DNA from: Siminovitchia terrae
GTDB lineage: Bacteria; Bacillota; Bacilli; Bacillales; Bacillaceae_C
Length of the DNA: 64,000 nt
Reading direction: 5' to 3'
Assembly (NCBI RefSeq): GCF_003605405.2
Contig: NZ_QYTW02000009.1
Location: 52,488 to 116,487, forward strand
The notes beneath the pieces were generated by a model, which was not told the DNA's origin, did no database searches, and saw only the letters and a list, made by a program, of their open reading frames with translations. The position numbers were made by a program, and so were the translations under genes. Positions 36,520 through 45,445 of this stretch are shown one piece after another. Position 1 is the first letter of the stretch. Every line of letters starts with the position of its first letter.

Positions 36520-38340
36520 ATGGCACAGGATACGAACGTAAAAACTCTTCCAAGTCGGTCAGAAGTGAAAGAGGAATTGACATGGCGTTTGGAGGATATT
36601 TTCCAAACAGATGAAGAATGGGAGAAGGAATATTCCGCTATTCAAGAAGAAGTTCCGGAGGGCGAACAATTTAAGGGTAAGTTGGATGAAAGTGCAGAAA
36701 CGCTTTATAGTGCATTGGAGTTTCAATCCGGACTGTCCCAACGAATGGGAAAGCTATATACATATGCACATATGCGCTATGATCAGGATACAGCCGATTC
36801 GCATTATCAAGCTTTTAATGCGCGGGCTGAATCACTTTATTCCAAATTTGCGAGTGTTTTTTCCTATATTGTTCCTGAAATACTTGCAATGGATGAGAAC
36901 AGACTGAAACAGTTTTTAGAGGAAAACAAGGATTTACAGCTTTATAAACAGGCGCTGGACGAGATCAATCTGAAACGTGGACATGTATTGAGCTCTGAGC
37001 AGGAGGCGTTGCTTGCAGAAGCATCAGAAGTTTTGGGGGCATCCAACACGACCTTTGGTATGCTGAACAACGCAGACCTTGTTTTTCCAGTCATGAAAGA
37101 TGAAGAAGGCAATGATGTTCAATTGTCACATGGAAACTATATTCAGTTTTTGGAAAGCCAGAACCGGAATGTTCGTGAACAAGCGTTTAAAAACGTTTAT
37201 GACACGTACGGAAAGTTCACCAATACTTTCGCCAGCACTTTAAGTGGCACAATTAAAAAAGATAATTTTTATGCAAAGGCACGAAATTACGATTCTGCTA
37301 GGCAGGCAGCATTGGCAGCGAATAATATTCCTGAAAGTGTCTACGACAATCTCGTCTCCACCATTAATAAAAACCTGCACTTGCTTCATCGTTATATCGG
37401 CTTGAGAAAGAAGTTTCTGCAGGTTGATAAATTGCATATGTATGATCTTTACGTTCCTCTTGTAAAAGAAGTGGATATGAAAATTAAATATGAAGAAGCG
37501 AAAGACATTCTGCTGGGAGGGCTAAAGCCGCTCGGTGAAGATTATATCAATATTTTAAAAGAAGGATTTGAAAACCGTTGGGTGGATGTTGTAGAGAATA
37601 AAGGAAAAAGAAGCGGTGCTTATTCTTCAGGGGTGTATGGAACAAACCCATATATTTTAATGAATTGGCAGGATAATGTGAACAATTTATTCACCCTAGC
37701 CCATGAATTCGGGCATAGCGTTCATAGTTATTACACTCGAAAATACCAGCCATATCCTTATGGGAATTACTCCATTTTTGTGGCGGAAGTGGCTTCGACC
37801 TGCAATGAGGCATTGTTGGGAGATTATTTACAAAAAACGACCAATGATAAACAAAAACGCCTTTATTTAATCAATCACTATTTGGAAGGTTTCCGAGGTA
37901 CGGTATTCCGTCAAACAATGTTTGCGGAATTTGAGCATTTAATCCACCAGAAAGCGCAAAATGGAGAGGCGCTGACGCCGGATCTGCTGACAAATGAGTA
38001 TTATGAATTGAACAAGAAGTATTTCGGTGTAGAAAACCTTCATATTGACAAAGAAATTGGCCTTGAATGGTCAAGGATCCCACATTTTTACTATAACTAT
38101 TACGTATATCAATACGCGACGGGCTTCAGTGCTGCAACTGCTTTAAGCCAGCAAATCCTAGATGAAGGAGAGGAAGCAGTCAAACGTTACATTGAGTTTC
38201 TCCAGGCAGGGAGCTCTGACTATCCGATCGAGGTATTGAAAAAAGCTGGCGTTGACATGACTTCATCAGAACCAATTGAAGCAGCTTGCAAAGTCTTTGA
38301 AGAAAAGCTGAATGAAATGGAACAGCTTTTAAATGAATAA
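36520..38340 (+). CDS. pepF: oligoendopeptidase F (M3 family)
   Basis: A 606-residue cytoplasmic zinc metallopeptidase that cleaves short peptides. The zinc motif is HEFGH (H395, E396, H399), with the downstream VAEVASTCNEALL Glu ligand. The length and N-terminal helical region (WRLEDIFQTDEEWEKEY) are typical. Ribosome site CGGAGGATATGCT. It follows coiA as in B. subtilis (yjbG). Confidence 0.96.
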   Translation: MAQDTNVKTLPSRSEVKEELTWRLEDIFQTDEEWEKEYSAIQEEVPEGEQFKGKLDESAETLYSALEFQSGLSQRMGKLYTYAHMRYDQDTADSHYQAFNARAESLYSKFASVFSYIVPEILAMDENRLKQFLEENKDLQLYKQALDEINLKRGHVLSSEQEALLAEASEVLGASNTTFGMLNNADLVFPVMKDEEGNDVQLSHGNYIQFLESQNRNVREQAFKNVYDTYGKFTNTFASTLSGTIKKDNFYAKARNYDSARQAALAANNIPESVYDNLVSTINKNLHLLHRYIGLRKKFLQVDKLHMYDLYVPLVKEVDMKIKYEEAKDILLGGLKPLGEDYINILKEGFENRWVDVVENKGKRSGAYSSGVYGTNPYILMNWQDNVNNLFTLAHEFGHSVHSYYTRKYQPYPYGNYSIFVAEVASTCNEALLGDYLQKTTNDKQKRLYLINHYLEGFRGTVFRQTMFAEFEHLIHQKAQNGEALTPDLLTNEYYELNKKYFGVENLHIDKEIGLEWSRIPHFYYNYYVYQYATGFSAATALSQQILDEGEEAVKRYIEFLQAGSSDYPIEVLKKAGVDMTSSEPIEAACKVFEEKLNEMEQLLNE

Positions 38341-38345
38341 TAAAA

Positions 38346-38378
38346 AGAGAGCCGGAATTTGTTTTCGGCTCTTTTTTA
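38346..38378 (+). terminator. intrinsic terminator after pepF
   Basis: AGAGCCG and CGGCTCT arms around GAATTTGTTTT, then TTTTTTA. Confidence 0.9.
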
Positions 38379-38397
38379 CTGTGAGAAGATGATTGAT

Positions 38398-38574
38398 TTA
38401 ATGAAAACCTTTAAATTTGTTCCAGTTGTTTACAAAGGAGAAAAAAATAAAGATGGATAGGAACAGCAGCGGAGCAGTAATATAAATCGGAATTAGCTGC
38501 ATGAGTCCAAGCATATTGAGACAAAAACTGATGATGAAAAACAGAATCATTAACCCAATCAGAATTTTTCTCAA
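38398..38574 (-). CDS. yizD: YizD-like small membrane protein, 58 residues
   Basis: A TTG-initiated frame reads MRKILIGLMILFFIISFCLN, then MLGLMQLIPIYITAPLLFLS, and ends in a basic tail. It has two membrane helices. GGAGGGATCGC lies upstream of the start. The position between pepF and yjbH and the size fit B. subtilis yizD, whose function is unknown. Confidence 0.7.
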   Translation of the reverse strand: MRKILIGLMILFFIISFCLNMLGLMQLIPIYITAPLLFLSIFIFFSFVNNWNKFKGFH

Positions 38575-38639
38575 CCTTGCGATCCCTCCGTTTCGAATCC
38601 CTTGCTTAAATTTTTATGAAAAAGAAACGATAATATGAA

Positions 38640-38873
38640 TAAGAAAAGCGTAAGCCTTGGACAGCGCGGGCAAACAAGTCGATTCCCGAGGAGGCAGTTT
38701 CTTAGCCACCACAGGGAAGCGGCTTGATCCTTGCGGGGCTAGGCGCTGGCCGCCTCAAGCCGCCACATCCTGTGGCTTCGGTGGCACTAGCACATCCTGT
38801 GGGTCGGCAGGCTCAGAACGCGACGTCCTGTCGCTTTGCTTGCACTAGCACATCCTGTGCGTCGCTGGACAAA
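38640..38873 (-). repeat. family B repeat, copy 10 (minus orientation)
   Basis: The right end reads TAAGAAAAGCGTAAGCC and the left end CGCTGGACAAAG. On the minus strand it shows GCACAGGATGTGC (38848-38860), GCGACAGGACGTCGC-like and GCCACAGGATGTGGC hairpins, with the CAAGCCGCTTCC section toward the right end. No + strand gene ends at its TAA. Confidence 0.8.
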
Positions 38874-38956
38874 GATAAAGCTTCCTTTGAATAAAATTTT
38901 TCGATAACAAGTTATACTTTCTTTACTCACAAAAAAAGAAAGGCGCTTTTCGCCTT

Positions 38957-39787
38957 TCAACAGGACTGCAGACACTTCCAATACGAGCCATATGCAGAAT
39001 TGATTTTTTCAACTTTGCGCTGGAGCTGAAGCTTTTTTAACTTCCTTTCCATTTGTTGGTATGGCATATCGTAAATGATGGAAAGATCGTGTGTCGAAAT
39101 AATGGATTGTCCGGATAAATATTTTTCCAACGGAGGAATCTTTGTTGGATGTACATATCCGCCCATCATTTCTTTTAAAATTTGGACATAAATGGAATAT
39201 GAATAACGGCCGGTAATTTTTAATCCTTCATCTTCAATATGTTCATTAAAAAACACCATTGCCGGCATCTCTGTTACATTCATTTCAGATGAGATCCTTA
39301 TATCGCATTGAAATGCCCTTGAAGCGCTTGATGAATAGATATCACGGATAAACTCCTTGCAATCTAAGCCAACACTTTTTGCACATTTTTCTAGTGTATT
39401 GATATCTGTTATATTGGCCTGTTCAGCAAAAAGCAATTCTTGGAGTCTTCTCAAAAAGCGGATGCCATTTCTTTTCCCTTGTAGTTCTGCTGCTTTAATA
39501 CTAATGGCCGCCAAATGGGGGACAACCGTGCCCTGTTCCATCATATTTCGATCATGGCCAATTGTTCTCTGCCTTCTGTTTTTATTCCCATTGTTCAGCA
39601 CGGTTAAATTTCCACATAGCACATGTTTAAGTGTGAAATAATCACCATATTGAAGTTGCAGCTTTTTAATGATCGGGTTCAGGAGCCAGCACTCTTCGCA
39701 AAAGGGATCTATAAATACATATATTTCGATCGGTTTATTTCGTACGTCTTTTAGCTTAAGAAAGCTTTGGGTTTTCCAATCCATCAC
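38957..39787 (-). CDS. spxH: SpxH (YjbH), ClpXP adaptor for Spx
   Basis: A DsbA-family protein of 276 residues that presents Spx to ClpXP. The thioredoxin-like start EIYVFIDPFCEECWLLNPII carries the CxxC motif and is followed by a helical insertion. The GTG start overlaps the yjbI stop, so the two genes form a coupled operon. Together with spxA at 33713, this window encodes both the regulator and its adaptor. Confidence 0.94.
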   Translation of the reverse strand: MMDWKTQSFLKLKDVRNKPIEIYVFIDPFCEECWLLNPIIKKLQLQYGDYFTLKHVLCGNLTVLNNGNKNRRQRTIGHDRNMMEQGTVVPHLAAISIKAAELQGKRNGIRFLRRLQELLFAEQANITDINTLEKCAKSVGLDCKEFIRDIYSSSASRAFQCDIRISSEMNVTEMPAMVFFNEHIEDEGLKITGRYSYSIYVQILKEMMGGYVHPTKIPPLEKYLSGQSIISTHDLSIIYDMPYQQMERKLKKLQLQRKVEKINSAYGSYWKCLQSC

Positions 39788-40185
39788 GGCGCTTCACCCA
39801 ATGCTTCATCAGGTGTGTTCACCATGTGGTTGGCTGTTATGGCAAGCCTTGAATAAAAAAACTCACGAAAAGAGGGATCAAGCTCCACTTCATCCATTGC
39901 TTCACTCATGCACATCAGCCATGCTTTCGCTCTGAGAGGAGTGATTACATGGGGCAAGTGCCGTGCCCGCATCATGGGATGCCCATGCTCTTGTGAATAC
40001 AGTGGCGGTCCCCCAAGAAATTGCGTCAAAAACTGTTTTTGTTTCCGTGCAACTTCTGTCAGGTCTTCAGGAAATATGGGGATCAGGTCGGGATGTTTTC
40101 CTACCCTGCGATAAAAGGCATCTACAAGAGAGGAGAGCTTTTCTTCTCCAATTGCGTCATACGGCATCATACGCTTTTCAACCAT
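39784..40185 (-). CDS. yjbI: YjbI truncated hemoglobin (group II)
   Basis: A 133-residue trHbO-type globin (YDAIGEEKLSSLVDAFYRRV, the proximal-His region MRARHLPHVIT, and the conserved Trp in RAKAWLMCM). In Bacillus yjbI is cotranscribed with yjbH. The ATG at 40185 follows AAAGGAGCG; the longer upstream frame runs into a repeat. Confidence 0.95.
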   Translation of the reverse strand: MVEKRMMPYDAIGEEKLSSLVDAFYRRVGKHPDLIPIFPEDLTEVARKQKQFLTQFLGGPPLYSQEHGHPMMRARHLPHVITPLRAKAWLMCMSEAMDEVELDPSFREFFYSRLAITANHMVNTPDEALGEAP

Positions 40186-40227
40186 ATGAATCGCTCCTTT
40201 TTTAGAAAATAGTAAGAACTCATGAAT

Positions 40228-40333
40228 ACAAAAAGTATGAATGCAAGCAAAGCAACAGAATGTCACGTCTGAGCCTGCCGACGCCATCTGACGTGGTGCT
40301 AAGTCGACAAGGCACCTTGTTGCGCTATTCTTA
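40228..40333 (+). repeat. degenerate family B repeat, copy 11
   Basis: GCAAGCAAAGCAACAGAATG, GAGCCTGCCGACGCCATC and a terminal CACCTTGTTGCGCTATTCTTA follow the family order. The hairpins are eroded (CAGAA, CTGAC loops) and the left end is missing. Confidence 0.55.
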
Positions 40334-40413
40334 AATAGTATGTACATTGTATCAACGGCTTAAAAATAACACAAATAAATAGCATTTTGGGGAAAAAGAG
40401 GTATTGACACACT

Positions 40414-40442
40414 AAAAAATCCCTGTTATGTAAACAGGGATT
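40414..40442 (-). terminator. intrinsic terminator of the yjbK-yjbJ operon
   Basis: AATCCCTGTT and AACAGGGATT arms, with a T-run on the minus strand. Confidence 0.85.
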
Positions 40443-40466
40443 CAAGAAAGATTGGCATTTGCACAT

Positions 40467-41132
40467 TTAGCTAAGATAAGTATCTGTTACTTTACGAACA
40501 TAGTTTTGAGTTTCTTTGAACGGAGGGATGCCTCCGTATTTGTCCACATTACCGGGGCCTGCATTGTAAGCTGCAAGTGCTAGCTTTACGTTGCCTTTAT
40601 ATTTATCCAGCATGTTCCGTAAATACTTTGCGCCAGCCATGACATTTTGCTCCGGGTCCATAATATCGGTGACTCCGAGACCCCGGGCAGTAGCAGGCAT
40701 CAGCTGCATTAATCCGGAAGCCCCAGCCCCGCTTACTGCTCGGGTATTAAAATTAGACTCATGTCGAATGATAGCTTTGATTAATTTAGAAGGCAGTTGA
40801 TAGGTCTCAGCTGCACGTTCTATAATCTTTTCAATAGAAGATCCCGTTTTCATTACAGTGGGAGACGCAGTCTCATGAATGTTGGGAGTACTTCCTTTGT
40901 CTGTCAGATAATGCTGTATGTAAGCTTGGTTGTTTTGAAAAACCTGACCAAGCGTATTCAATCCGTTTTCGGCTTGTCCGTAAGGAGAAATAGTGTTCTG
41001 TGATTGAACAAACTCCTGAAGAAGACTGGCAAATGATGAAGATGCAGGCGTACCTGCATTTGACGGCTGCTCCGAAAAGTTTTGGAGCGATTGCAATTCA
41101 AGCAATGCCCTGATTTGACCAAGTGAATTCAA
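40467..41132 (-). CDS. yjbJ: lytic transglycosylase with SLT domain (YjbJ)
   Basis: A 221-residue protein whose C-terminal half is a family 1 SLT domain: LIKAIIRHESNFNTRAVSGAGASG with the catalytic Glu, LMQLMPATARGLGV, and LALAAYNAGPGNVDKYGGIPPF. It cleaves peptidoglycan glycan strands. No classical signal peptide is seen; the N-terminal half is low-complexity and polar. The start overlaps the yjbK stop by 4 bases. Confidence 0.92.
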   Translation of the reverse strand: MNSLGQIRALLELQSLQNFSEQPSNAGTPASSSFASLLQEFVQSQNTISPYGQAENGLNTLGQVFQNNQAYIQHYLTDKGSTPNIHETASPTVMKTGSSIEKIIERAAETYQLPSKLIKAIIRHESNFNTRAVSGAGASGLMQLMPATARGLGVTDIMDPEQNVMAGAKYLRNMLDKYKGNVKLALAAYNAGPGNVDKYGGIPPFKETQNYVRKVTDTYLS

Positions 41133-41716
41133 TGTTTCCCCTCCTTTTTGGCTTCAAAAAATCTCTTTATTTTATTATCGGCATGAACCTTGGGAATGTT
41201 GAGTTCATTCAACAATTGAAGTAAATCATTTTCATCGCCCAACGAATGTTCATCAACCTCATATTCTATTTCAAAATCTTCTCGGCCAAAATAAATGCTG
41301 TGATCAATCATTAACTGTCCTTGTTTAAAAGGAATCTGTGCACGGCGGGTTTGAAGCGCACCTTTATATTCGAGAGATTCAGGCACGATATTTAAAAGCA
41401 TGAGTTCATCTTTGACTTCGCCAGCAGGCAACTCGTTTTCACTGATCAAGGCCTTTGCTTGGTCAGCGGAAATAGGTTGATTGATTTCGAGGACGCCGGC
41501 CTCTACTATTAATTTTAACGTAAGCTCAAACTGTCCGTTTTTCTCTCTGATTCTGAGGGCTGCTTTTTTCCCCCCGAGAGAACCATCCACTGTGTCAAAG
41601 TAATGATTATTTTGTGTAAGAAAATCATGATCGTTAAGTTGAAAATGTTGATACAGCTTGATAAAGTTCTCTTTGCTTAGCATGTTTTTAAATTCAATTT
41701 CGATATTTCTGCCCAA
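41129..41716 (-). CDS. yjbK: YjbK, CYTH-domain triphosphate tunnel protein
   Basis: CYTH proteins hydrolyse or bind triphosphates such as inorganic triphosphate. The signature IEIEFKNML (ExExK) and the repeated acidic and basic tunnel residues (LRIREKNGQFELTLK) are present. The TTG at 41716 gives 195 residues and has AAAGGA 9 bases upstream. A frame extending to 41791 has no such site. Divergent from relQ. Confidence 0.9.
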   Translation of the reverse strand: MGRNIEIEFKNMLSKENFIKLYQHFQLNDHDFLTQNNHYFDTVDGSLGGKKAALRIREKNGQFELTLKLIVEAGVLEINQPISADQAKALISENELPAGEVKDELMLLNIVPESLEYKGALQTRRAQIPFKQGQLMIDHSIYFGREDFEIEYEVDEHSLGDENDLLQLLNELNIPKVHADNKIKRFFEAKKEGKH

Positions 41717-41877
41717 AACTGTTCGTCCTTTCTGAAACGATATCTTCATTATCGCTTTTTTAAACAGATAGTTCAATGTATGAATGATCACTTTATGCTA
41801 AAATGAGGTCGTATATAAATTATGGAAAAAGTAATGGTTAAACTTTTGCGCCAGATGTCACAGGGGTGAGTAGTATC

Positions 41878-42528
41878 TTGAATCATTGGGATCAATTTTT
41901 AGCGCCATATAAGCAAGCAGTAGACGAATTGAAAGTAAAATTGAAAGGAATGAGGGGGCAGTTTGCGGAAGAGCATGTCCACTCACCAATTGAATTTGTG
42001 ACTGGACGGGTAAAACCGGTTGCAAGCATTTTGGTTAAAGCGAACTTAAAAAACATTCCGCTGGATAAACTGGAGACCGAAATCCAGGACATTGCAGGAC
42101 TTAGAATGATGTGTCAGTTTGTCGATGATATCAAGACGGTCGTCGAGCTTCTTAGAAAAAGAAATGATTTTCGAATTGTTGAGGAGAGGAACTATATCTC
42201 TCATAAAAAGCCTAGCGGCTATCGTTCATACCATGTGGTGATCGAGTATCCGGTTCAGACAATTCACGGGGAAAAGAAAATTCTCGTTGAAATCCAAATT
42301 CGGACATTGGCAATGAATTTCTGGGCTACAATCGAGCATTCACTTAACTATAAATACCAGGGGCAAATACCAGATGAAATTAAAGACAGGCTCCAGGCGG
42401 CTGCTGAAGCAGCTTTCAGGCTCGATGAACAAATGTCCCAAATCAAGGATGAAATACAAGAAGCACAAGTTTATTTTACGAAGAATAGGGAAGCATATGA
42501 GCTTCCTGATGGAAATAATGACCGTTGA
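41878..42528 (+). CDS. relQ: RelQ (YjbM) small alarmone synthetase
   Basis: A single-domain (p)ppGpp synthetase of 216 residues. It contains SPIEFVTGRVKPVASI, DIAGLRMMCQFVDDI, SGYRSYHVVIEYP and VEIQIRTLAMNFWATIEHSLNYKY, all typical RelA/SpoT synthetase motifs, with no hydrolase domain. The TTG at 41878 has AGGGG upstream; a GTG at 41866 is the alternative. In B. subtilis it is also upstream of the NAD kinase gene. Confidence 0.95.
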   Translation: MNHWDQFLAPYKQAVDELKVKLKGMRGQFAEEHVHSPIEFVTGRVKPVASILVKANLKNIPLDKLETEIQDIAGLRMMCQFVDDIKTVVELLRKRNDFRIVEERNYISHKKPSGYRSYHVVIEYPVQTIHGEKKILVEIQIRTLAMNFWATIEHSLNYKYQGQIPDEIKDRLQAAAEAAFRLDEQMSQIKDEIQEAQVYFTKNREAYELPDGNNDR

Positions 42529-42546
42529 GGGGGAAGTGTGGACGTG

Positions 42547-43347
42547 ATGAGGTTTTCAGTACTTTCAAAAGGCGACTCGACATCTAATGCGTTAATGCAG
42601 AGGATCATCACTTATTTACAGGATTTTGAACTGATCTATGATGAGGAAGAACCCGATATTGTAATCTCTGTCGGTGGAGATGGAACACTCCTCTACGCAT
42701 TTCACCGATACAGCTCGAGGTTGGACAAAGTGGCTTTTGTTGGGGTTCACACCGGGCATCTTGGGTTTTATGCAGACTGGCTTCCGGATGAGATCGAAAA
42801 GCTTGTGATCGCCATAGCAAAAACACCTTATCAGGTCGTGGAGTACCCGCTTTTGGAAGTAATCATCCGATATCGGCATGGCGGAAAAGAAACGAAGTAC
42901 CTTGGAATGAACGAGTCGACTGTCAAAAGTACAGTCGGAACCCTTGTCATGGATGTTGAGATCAGAGGGGAACATTTTGAGCGTTTTCGTGGAGATGGTC
43001 TCTGTGTATCTACCCCCTCCGGAAGTACAGCCTATAATAAAGCGTTAGGCGGGGCCATTATCCACCCTGCGATTCATGCGATTCAATTAGCCGAAATGGC
43101 ATCCATTAACAATCGGGTGTTCAGGACAGTTGGTTCTCCGCTTATTTTGCCAGCCCATCACACATTGATGCTCAAACCAGTATATGTTCATGACTTCAAT
43201 GTTACGATCGACCATCTTTCTGTGATGCACCGTGACGTAAAATCCATCCAATTTCGAGTTGCTGATGAAAAAGTACGATTCGCACGCTTCAGGCCGTTTC
43301 CTTTTTGGAAAAGGGTTCATGATTCGTTCATATCGGATGAAGGATAG
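42547..43347 (+). CDS. nadF: NAD kinase
   Basis: ATP-NAD kinase of about 266 residues. The GGDGT motif ([17 protein letters not shown]), the NE-containing loop GMNESTVKS, and the TPTGSTAY-type motif [16 protein letters not shown] are present. It makes NADP and controls its supply. The start is uncertain among GTG 42538, GTG 42544 and ATG 42547; I chose ATG, which begins like the B. subtilis protein. It lies 18 bases after relQ. Confidence 0.95.
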   Translation: MRFSVLSKGDSTSNALMQRIITYLQDFELIYDEEEPDIVISVGGDGTLLYAFHRYSSRLDKVAFVGVHTGHLGFYADWLPDEIEKLVIAIAKTPYQVVEYPLLEVIIRYRHGGKETKYLGMNESTVKSTVGTLVMDVEIRGEHFERFRGDGLCVSTPSGSTAYNKALGGAIIHPAIHAIQLAEMASINNRVFRTVGSPLILPAHHTLMLKPVYVHDFNVTIDHLSVMHRDVKSIQFRVADEKVRFARFRPFPFWKRVHDSFISDEG

Positions 43348-43351
43348 AAAA

Positions 43352-44269
43352 ATGTCAAATTTTACTCTTGAGTGGGTCATATCAAATGAAGATGCAGGAA
43401 AAGATATTAAGACTTTTTTATCAAAAGAGCATATTTCTAGACGGGCTTTGACGGATATAAAGTTTGCAGGTGGGTATATAAGTGTTAATGGTAAGGAACA
43501 GAATGTGCGTTATTTTCTGAATGAAGGTGAAAAGCTGGAAATTGCCTTTCCTCCGGAACCGGTCAATCCTCATCTGAAGCAAGAACACATTCAACTTGAC
43601 ATCTTTTATGAGGACCGGGATATTATAGTCATCAATAAGCCACCCTATATGAGCACTATTCCTTCGAGGGAACATCCATCTGGAAGTGTGGCGAATGCTC
43701 TGGCCTATTATAATGAGCATCATGGATCGATGAAAGCCGCCGTTCATATAGCAACGAGGCTTGATAGAAATACTTCAGGGCTTTTGCTGGTGGCAAAACA
43801 CCGACACGCTCATCATTTATTCGGCCTTCAGCAGGGGGAGTCGAAAATTCACAGAGCCTATGAGGGGATTGCTACAGGCAGATTTGAGAACAAAAACGCC
43901 GAAATTGATGCGCCAATCGGCAGAAAGCAGACAAGCATCATTGAAAGGGAAGTAAGGGAGGACGGAAAAAGAGCTGTCACATTCTACGAAGTGAAGAAAC
44001 AGTTAAAAGGGGCTGTTCTTGTAAAACTTAAATTGGAAACAGGCAGAACCCATCAAATAAGGGTTCATCTTTCTCATATTGGACATCCTCTGCTGGGAGA
44101 TGAATTGTACGGTGGGCCGATGGAAAGCATTAAAAGGCAAGCTTTGCATTGTAGCGAATTGGCCTTTTTGCATCCTTTGACAAGAAAGGAAATGTTTTTT
44201 AAAGCCCCCTTGCCACAGGATATGCAGATGCTTTTGAAGGAACTTGACATTGTGGATAAAGGGAAATAA
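43352..44269 (+). CDS. yjbO: RluA-family pseudouridine synthase (YjbO)
   Basis: A 305-residue protein with an N-terminal S4-like part and the RluA catalytic motif ATRLDRNTSGLLL with the active Asp. Other signatures are VINKPPYMSTIPS and LETGRTHQIRVHLSHIGHPLLGD. It isomerises uridine in structured RNA; the target site cannot be told. The ATG at 43352 lies 4 bases after the nadF stop with AAGGAT inside the nadF end. Confidence 0.94.
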   Translation: MSNFTLEWVISNEDAGKDIKTFLSKEHISRRALTDIKFAGGYISVNGKEQNVRYFLNEGEKLEIAFPPEPVNPHLKQEHIQLDIFYEDRDIIVINKPPYMSTIPSREHPSGSVANALAYYNEHHGSMKAAVHIATRLDRNTSGLLLVAKHRHAHHLFGLQQGESKIHRAYEGIATGRFENKNAEIDAPIGRKQTSIIEREVREDGKRAVTFYEVKKQLKGAVLVKLKLETGRTHQIRVHLSHIGHPLLGDELYGGPMESIKRQALHCSELAFLHPLTRKEMFFKAPLPQDMQMLLKELDIVDKGK

Positions 44270-44379
44270 CCCGAGGATGAAAAAGAGCACTTTTCAGATT
44301 CCAATAAAGAAATATACCCACGGATAAGAGGAGATACCCGTGGATTGGAGAAATACTCGTAAAGTGTACAAAACGCTGC

Positions 44380-45117
44380 CTATGAAAACGGCGTAAATTT
44401 TTCCGGGATGTATGGCAAAGAGGACCGTACGGATACTGTCTCCTTCTCCGGGTATCTGAATGCTGTCAGCTTTCCACCGAATACGCAGCCTGTGTCGATA
44501 TTGATGGTTCTTCCGACAATGCGCGGTTCTTTTACTGGGGTATGACCATAAACGATATGAGGAATGCCGTGGTACTTCTTCGCCCAGTCCCGCCTTACGG
44601 GTCTTCCATCAGGGAGGAATTCTCCGGTAATGTCTCCGTAAAGCACAAAGGTCTTTACACTTTTATTCACTTTGCCAATGTAATTTTCTTTGATGCCCGC
44701 ATGAGCTATGATCAATTTTCCCTCATCAAGCGTTTGATAGAGTGGGGAACCTTCATACAATTCCATGAACATCCTTTTGTAAAGGTTCTCTTCTTTTGGT
44801 GAAAGCCTGTTTAATTCGGCAACCGTTGTTTCTAAACCGTGGGTGATCTGGACATTTCTTCCGAGAAAAAAGCGATAAAGTTTATTGCAGTGATTTCCGG
44901 GAACATAGAAAGCACCATGGTGTTTCCAGAGCTCCCAGACGGTTTTAATAACGTTTAATGATTGAGGTCCCCTATCTGTGAGATCACCTACAAATCCAAG
45001 CACCCTGCCTTTTGGATGAATGGGAACTCCATTCTGCCATGTGTATCCGAGCTCGTGTGTCAGATTTTCCAACTCCGTAAAGCAGCCATGAATATCACCA
45101 ACTATATCAATTTTCAA
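44380..45117 (-). CDS. prpE: PrpE-like metallophosphatase
   Basis: Calcineurin-like phosphoesterase of 245 residues. Motifs: [57 protein letters not shown]. In B. subtilis PrpE is a diadenosine tetraphosphatase/phosphatase linked to spore germination. TTG at 45117 follows AGGTG; the ATG 9 bases upstream is possible. Convergent with yjbO. Confidence 0.93.
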   Translation of the reverse strand: MKIDIVGDIHGCFTELENLTHELGYTWQNGVPIHPKGRVLGFVGDLTDRGPQSLNVIKTVWELWKHHGAFYVPGNHCNKLYRFFLGRNVQITHGLETTVAELNRLSPKEENLYKRMFMELYEGSPLYQTLDEGKLIIAHAGIKENYIGKVNKSVKTFVLYGDITGEFLPDGRPVRRDWAKKYHGIPHIVYGHTPVKEPRIVGRTINIDTGCVFGGKLTAFRYPEKETVSVRSSLPYIPEKFTPFS

Positions 45118-45229
45118 TATAATCACCTGTCTTTTTCCGATATCCCTATATTTTCGTTGGTGGTCGACTCTTTCATATTATTGTATTAATGTGTTCCGTT
45201 TCATGCAAACTATGACACAAAAGTGCATA

Positions 45230-45370
45230 TTCAAAAAGTTGCCAAAGTAGAAGTAAAAAGATCGAGCCGGCGAAGCTACGAGCAACAGAATGTATGCTTT
45301 TAGATACATGAAGCAGCACAGAAACAAGCCAACGAAGAGATTTGTCGCTTATTATTGGGTGATTTTTGAA
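45230..45370 (+). mobile_element. family C MITE-like element, copy 2
   Basis: 141 bases bounded by TTCAAAAAGTTGCCAAAG and TTGGGTGATTTTTGAA, which form terminal inverted repeats, with TA on both flanks (possible TA target duplication). The interior is the reverse complement of 29058-29194 at about 80-85 percent by eye. It fills most of the prpE-mgtE gap. Confidence 0.75.
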
Positions 45371-45445
45371 TATCCTCTAAAATATAACGACAAGCTTATT
45401 AAGATTTGTTAGGATAGGAAGGACAGGCGGAGAGGAGGCACGAAA

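Noticed and set aside
38640..38660. TAAGAAAAGCG end of family B copy 10 as another gene stop codon
   Set aside because: The frame leading into it contains stops just upstream (TAA at about 38630), and the nearest gene, yizD, starts on the other strand.
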